Shown here piece by piece: positions 61,752-64,000 of a DNA stretch of 64,000 bases. The DNA comes from Fonsecaea monophora (lineage: Eukaryota > Ascomycota > Eurotiomycetes > Chaetothyriales > Herpotrichiellaceae): positions 1 to 64,000 of the forward strand of contig NW_019174016.1 of the NCBI RefSeq assembly GCF_001642475.1. Direction: 5' to 3'. The stretch's first letter is position 1. Each line of letters opens with the position of its first letter. The position numbers were made by a program, and so were the translations under genes. Under the pieces are notes generated by a model. It ran no database searches. It was given only the letters and a program-made list of their open reading frames with translations, and was not told where the DNA came from.

Positions 61752-62519
61752 TCAATAGCCTCTCCTAGCACCCCTTCCGCCTCGGTAGCCACCAGAGTCA
61801 GGAAGCCGTTCTCCTCGCCTCCACTCACCGCTTGGTATATGCCCTGAGCCGGAAAAGTCACCTCTTGATCCGTAGCCGTTAAAGCTGCCCCTGCTGCTCT
61901 GGCCGTACCCGCCTCGTACTCTTCCGTAGCCATTCTCTCTGGAGCCTCCTCTGCCGCTGACGCTTCCCCGAGACACCACGGTGCCATCGCTCAGTGGAGG
62001 AAAGACGGCACAATCGATAAAGTCTCCTATGACGAACCGTGCATCTTCCAGCGTCTTGTCTGCATCATCTCCCTCAAGCTGGACAGCGCTGCCGCCACCG
62101 CGACGCCCGTCACCACCACCATTGGAATATTCTGGCGCTGAGACCACCACACTGCCTATCTCTTTGCTCAAGTATCTTCCTCTCCCTTCGCTTTCTAGTC
62201 TCCCGCCACCACCTCGACTGGCGTGGACGTCCGGGTAGACCAGTCTGAAGCTCAACCTCGTCCCCACGGCCGGGTCGGGTAAAATTTGCGGCAGGGCCTG
62301 CGTTAACAGGAGCGCGAGTTCTCTCAAAGTACAGCTCATCCACGTGTAGATTTGCAGATGGGCAGGTAGGTGAGGATGTGGGTTTGAAGGGGTCGGGATA
62401 GGGAAGTCGGTCAGGCTGTGAAAGGCGGAGGATCGGTAGCAAAAGTTCAGCAGGAAAGGCGTAGTGGATTGCCGATCCACCGTCGTTTTTGCAGGTTGGG
62501 GGGTCGGCGAGCGCGACAT
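61752..62519 (-). CDS. sap18: SAP18 homologue (Sin3-associated / ASAP complex subunit) with RGG tail
   Basis: Nuclear adaptor of the Sin3-HDAC and ASAP/EJC-linked complexes. Single exon, 255 aa. The SAP18 ubiquitin-like fold is at residues 20-175: TPFLLNFCYRSSAFHSLTDF, then LQIYTWMSCTLRELALLL, RLSFRLVYPD, KEIGSVV and DADKTLEDARFVIGDFIDCAVFPP. A Gly-rich insertion (ASRGGGGRLESEGRG) sits in the loop between strands. The C-terminal 70 residues form an RGG-rich tail (SRGGSR, GRVRGGYG, GGYRGGRGARRGY), which suggests RNA binding, a known mark of SAP18-linked RNA complexes. Human SAP18 is 153 aa, so the tail is a fungal extension. Confidence 0.9.
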   Translation of the reverse strand: MSRSPTPQPAKTTVDRQSTTPFLLNFCYRSSAFHSLTDFPIPTPSNPHPHLPAHLQIYTWMSCTLRELALLLTQALPQILPDPAVGTRLSFRLVYPDVHASRGGGGRLESEGRGRYLSKEIGSVVVSAPEYSNGGGDGRRGGGSAVQLEGDDADKTLEDARFVIGDFIDCAVFPPLSDGTVVSRGSVSGRGGSRENGYGRVRGGYGQSSRGSFNGYGSRGDFSGSGHIPSGEWRRGERLPDSGGYRGGRGARRGY

Positions 62520-63100
62520 CGTGAGGGATAGAGGTTCGTTGGGTTTGGGTGAAACTCGATAGGTCGAGAGTGTCGGAAAGGTACTTGCGCAGGGAACTTA
62601 TCTCCTGGCAGTGATCGGTCCTTTGGAGCTGACAGAAGTCTAGGAAAGTATGCAACAGATAATAAAAGGGTATATAACCAACAAAGGCATAGCCAGAGGG
62701 AACAGTGTACGCTCAGTAGTCTGTGTTCCGTATGTACTGTGCACCTGTTGACTGAAAGTTCTGTACGTATTATCTGCAGCCTGGTCGCATCTCAAGCCGG
62801 CCGCCTCGGGACTTCTGCGAACTTCCTGGATCAAAGTTGCAACCAAATATCCAAGCCTGGTGAAGAAGAAGGGCAGATGTTTGGATCTGCGAGCTCTACG
62901 ATGCGCAAATCCACTTTCTGAGCAGAGCGAGCGCAAGCCCGCATCGCGGCTGACCTTCCCCCAATCGAAGACAACAACACCCCCTCCTAGTACCGACTCG
63001 CCGAGTACGCGGGTACAGTCTCGCGTCCTACCTAGCTCGCTCGGTATTCTTTTCTACCAATTCCATTCAACAACTCCCGAACTACCACTCAGACATCACG
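62520..63100. other. Intergenic region upstream of SAP18
   Basis: This 581-bp gap holds the SAP18 promoter. It borders the transposase-like relic on the right. No other gene is supported. Confidence 0.4.
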
Positions 63101-63333
63101 ATGCCTCCTCGTTGCGAACTAACACCTCAACTGCGTTCCAGATCTGTGAACTCCGCAGTCTCGGCTACTCGTACAAGTTCATCGCAGACCGGCACGGCCT
63201 ACCGCGATCTACCGTGCAGACAACGTGCCGGCGCGAAAAGGAACGGGTGAACAACGTCTCCAAACCTCGCTCTGAAGCGCCACGAAGAGGCAGTCACGAA
63301 GAGGAAACGCAGAGAGAAGTAGTGCTATGGTGA
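63101..63333 (+). pseudogene. Frameshifted helix-turn-helix transposase-like relic (Tc1/mariner-type N-terminus)
   Basis: From ATG 63101 the frame reads PPRCELTPQLRSR, then loses one base near 63140 and continues in another frame as ICELRSLGYSYKFIADRHGLPRSTVQTTC and ERVNNVSKPRSEAPRR, closing at 63333. The combined pattern (ELTPxxRxRI, then RxxGxSYxxIAxxxGxPxSTV) is the DNA-binding helix-turn-helix head of Tc1/mariner or related transposases and their domesticated derivatives. No DDE/D catalytic region follows. It is therefore a truncated, frameshifted remnant. An intron could in theory bridge the frames, but no GT..AG pair of usual size is available. Confidence 0.65.
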
Positions 63334-63472
63334 CACTATATCATTACAGATGCTCGTGTTTCTGCGCCGTCAACATCCGCTTTAAACTCCAGGCCATGCA
63401 TTCATCTGCTCCCACATTTCTCTGAAGTGCGATAAATGACTCCATAACGCCTGTATTGCGAACAGCTCCTCC

Positions 63473-63950
63473 TTACCGGACCTCTCTGGATGATTCAGTG
63501 TACACAATGGCAGACTGGTTTTCCATCCTGCCGCCGAGGCCAGTCAATGTTCCCTTGTACTTCTCCCACCACTCTTTAGGGAATCCGACGGCATCAATGC
63601 ATCCAATGAACTTGGAAGCACACACCTTCTGTAAGTATGAATCGTTGCGACGTAGTTTGTGAAAGATGCTGAAAGCTAGAGTGATGACGGGTACGATGGC
63701 TGATGTGATGGCGGCAATTCTCCAGCAAAGACGCTCTATTTGGGTCGGGAACTCCAACGACCATGCTATGCAGTGCAACCCTCCGACTAACAGCGAGGAT
63801 GCTGCCATGAGGTTCAGTACCGAGGGGACACGGCCTTGGACCCATATAGCATCGTTTGGAATTCGTCTCCCTGGTAGAGAGTCGTTTGCCTTCAGATCCG
63901 AATACTCGGTACTATATATACTAATTAGATAACGTGGGTACGTGGGTATT
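63473..63950 (-). CDS. 3' part of a fungal integral membrane protein (partial or degraded)
   Basis: The frame ends at TAA 63473-63475 and is open leftward on the minus strand from about 63950. It contains MAASSLLVGGLHCIAWSLEF, FPTQIERLCWRIAAITSA and a hydrophobic IVPVITLAFSIF, a pattern that I recognise from the C-terminal part of a large family of fungal multi-pass membrane proteins with the IAW-F-P-T-IE-L-WR block. The first ATG in the frame is at 63808, but upstream in-frame residues (SLPGRRIPNDAIWVQGRVPSV) also look coding, so the exon likely starts farther right. A stop in the frame near 63955 means any 5' exons must lie beyond the window. Next to a transposon relic, it may be a pseudogene. 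Confidence 0.45.
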
Positions 63951-63956
63951 ATCTAA
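63925..63956. repeat. Short perfect inverted repeat (8-bp arms, 16-bp loop)
   Basis: TTAGATAA at 63925-63932 pairs with TTATCTAA at 63949-63956, and the loop holds a direct duplication of CGTGGGTA. It could be the end of a mobile element near the relic or a chance hairpin. Confidence 0.55.
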
Positions 63957-64000
63957 CCTCGCACCCTCGCTAGGTAGGCATCCACTACCTCCGAGAGCCT

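Noticed and set aside
62110..62655. 181-aa minus-strand ORF overlapping the SAP18 gene in another frame
   Set aside because: It is a shadow of SAP18; the SAP18 frame has the family motifs.
1..64000. A polyketide or peptide synthase secondary-metabolite cluster
   Set aside because: No PKS, NRPS, terpene synthase or DMATS signature is present on either strand, so MDR, SDR and MFS genes alone do not make such a cluster.

Overview
The window is nuclear DNA of a filamentous ascomycete (Pezizomycotina). The genes carry short introns of about 55-160 bp with GT..AG ends and CTAAC-like branch points. Two genes encode Zn2Cys6 regulators and one a C2H2 regulator with a fungal-specific domain, and other families here (TRI12-type MFS, GH55 glucanase, SAP18, JMJD7-like, WGR-PARP) fit that group. 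The order cannot be fixed from sequence alone. I rebuilt 24 complete multi- or single-exon protein genes, plus one small membrane ORF, one partial gene at the right edge and one transposase-like relic. For most spliced genes the exon lengths sum to a whole number of codons and recover the family motifs across each junction. No rRNA, tRNA or CRISPR was seen.

Left third (about 0.2-23.5 kb): a dense metabolic region. It holds a Zn2Cys6 regulator (181-2967), an SDR (3118-4109, -) divergent from a TRI12-type MFS pump (5035-6901), a metallo-beta-lactamase-fold lactonase-like hydrolase (7600-8814, -), a C2H2 regulator (9523-12301, -) divergent from a second SDR (13080-13945), a sugar/acid MFS permease (14809-16620), a fused AtuA-DUF4387 protein (17232-19154, -) divergent from a succinate-semialdehyde-type ALDH (20082-22143), and an isocitrate-lyase/PEP-mutase family lyase with a KRCGH motif (22537-23481, -). 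Together these look like import, hydration or rearrangement, C-C cleavage, aldehyde oxidation and dedicated regulators. I infer an uncharacterised carboxylic-acid or lactone catabolic cluster; this is the best candidate for a new system.

Middle (24-44 kb): mostly cellular genes separated by long, low-complexity intergenic DNA. They are a 94-aa small protein, a serine-rich tail-anchored-looking protein, a large F-box protein, an MDR reductase, a secreted GH55 beta-1,3-glucanase, a class I/II aminotransferase and a large conserved fungal protein (probably DUF8004). A 46-bp minisatellite lies at 25.1 kb.

Right third (44-64 kb): an acyl-CoA synthetase divergent from a second Zn2Cys6 regulator, a small membrane protein, a compact WGR-PARP ADP-ribosyltransferase without BRCT, an MDR reductase next to a phenol-hydroxylase-type flavin monooxygenase, a JMJD7-like JmjC hydroxylase, a HAD phosphatase and an SAP18 homologue with an RGG tail. 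The right edge decays into a frameshifted helix-turn-helix transposase-like relic and the 3' part of a fungal membrane protein.
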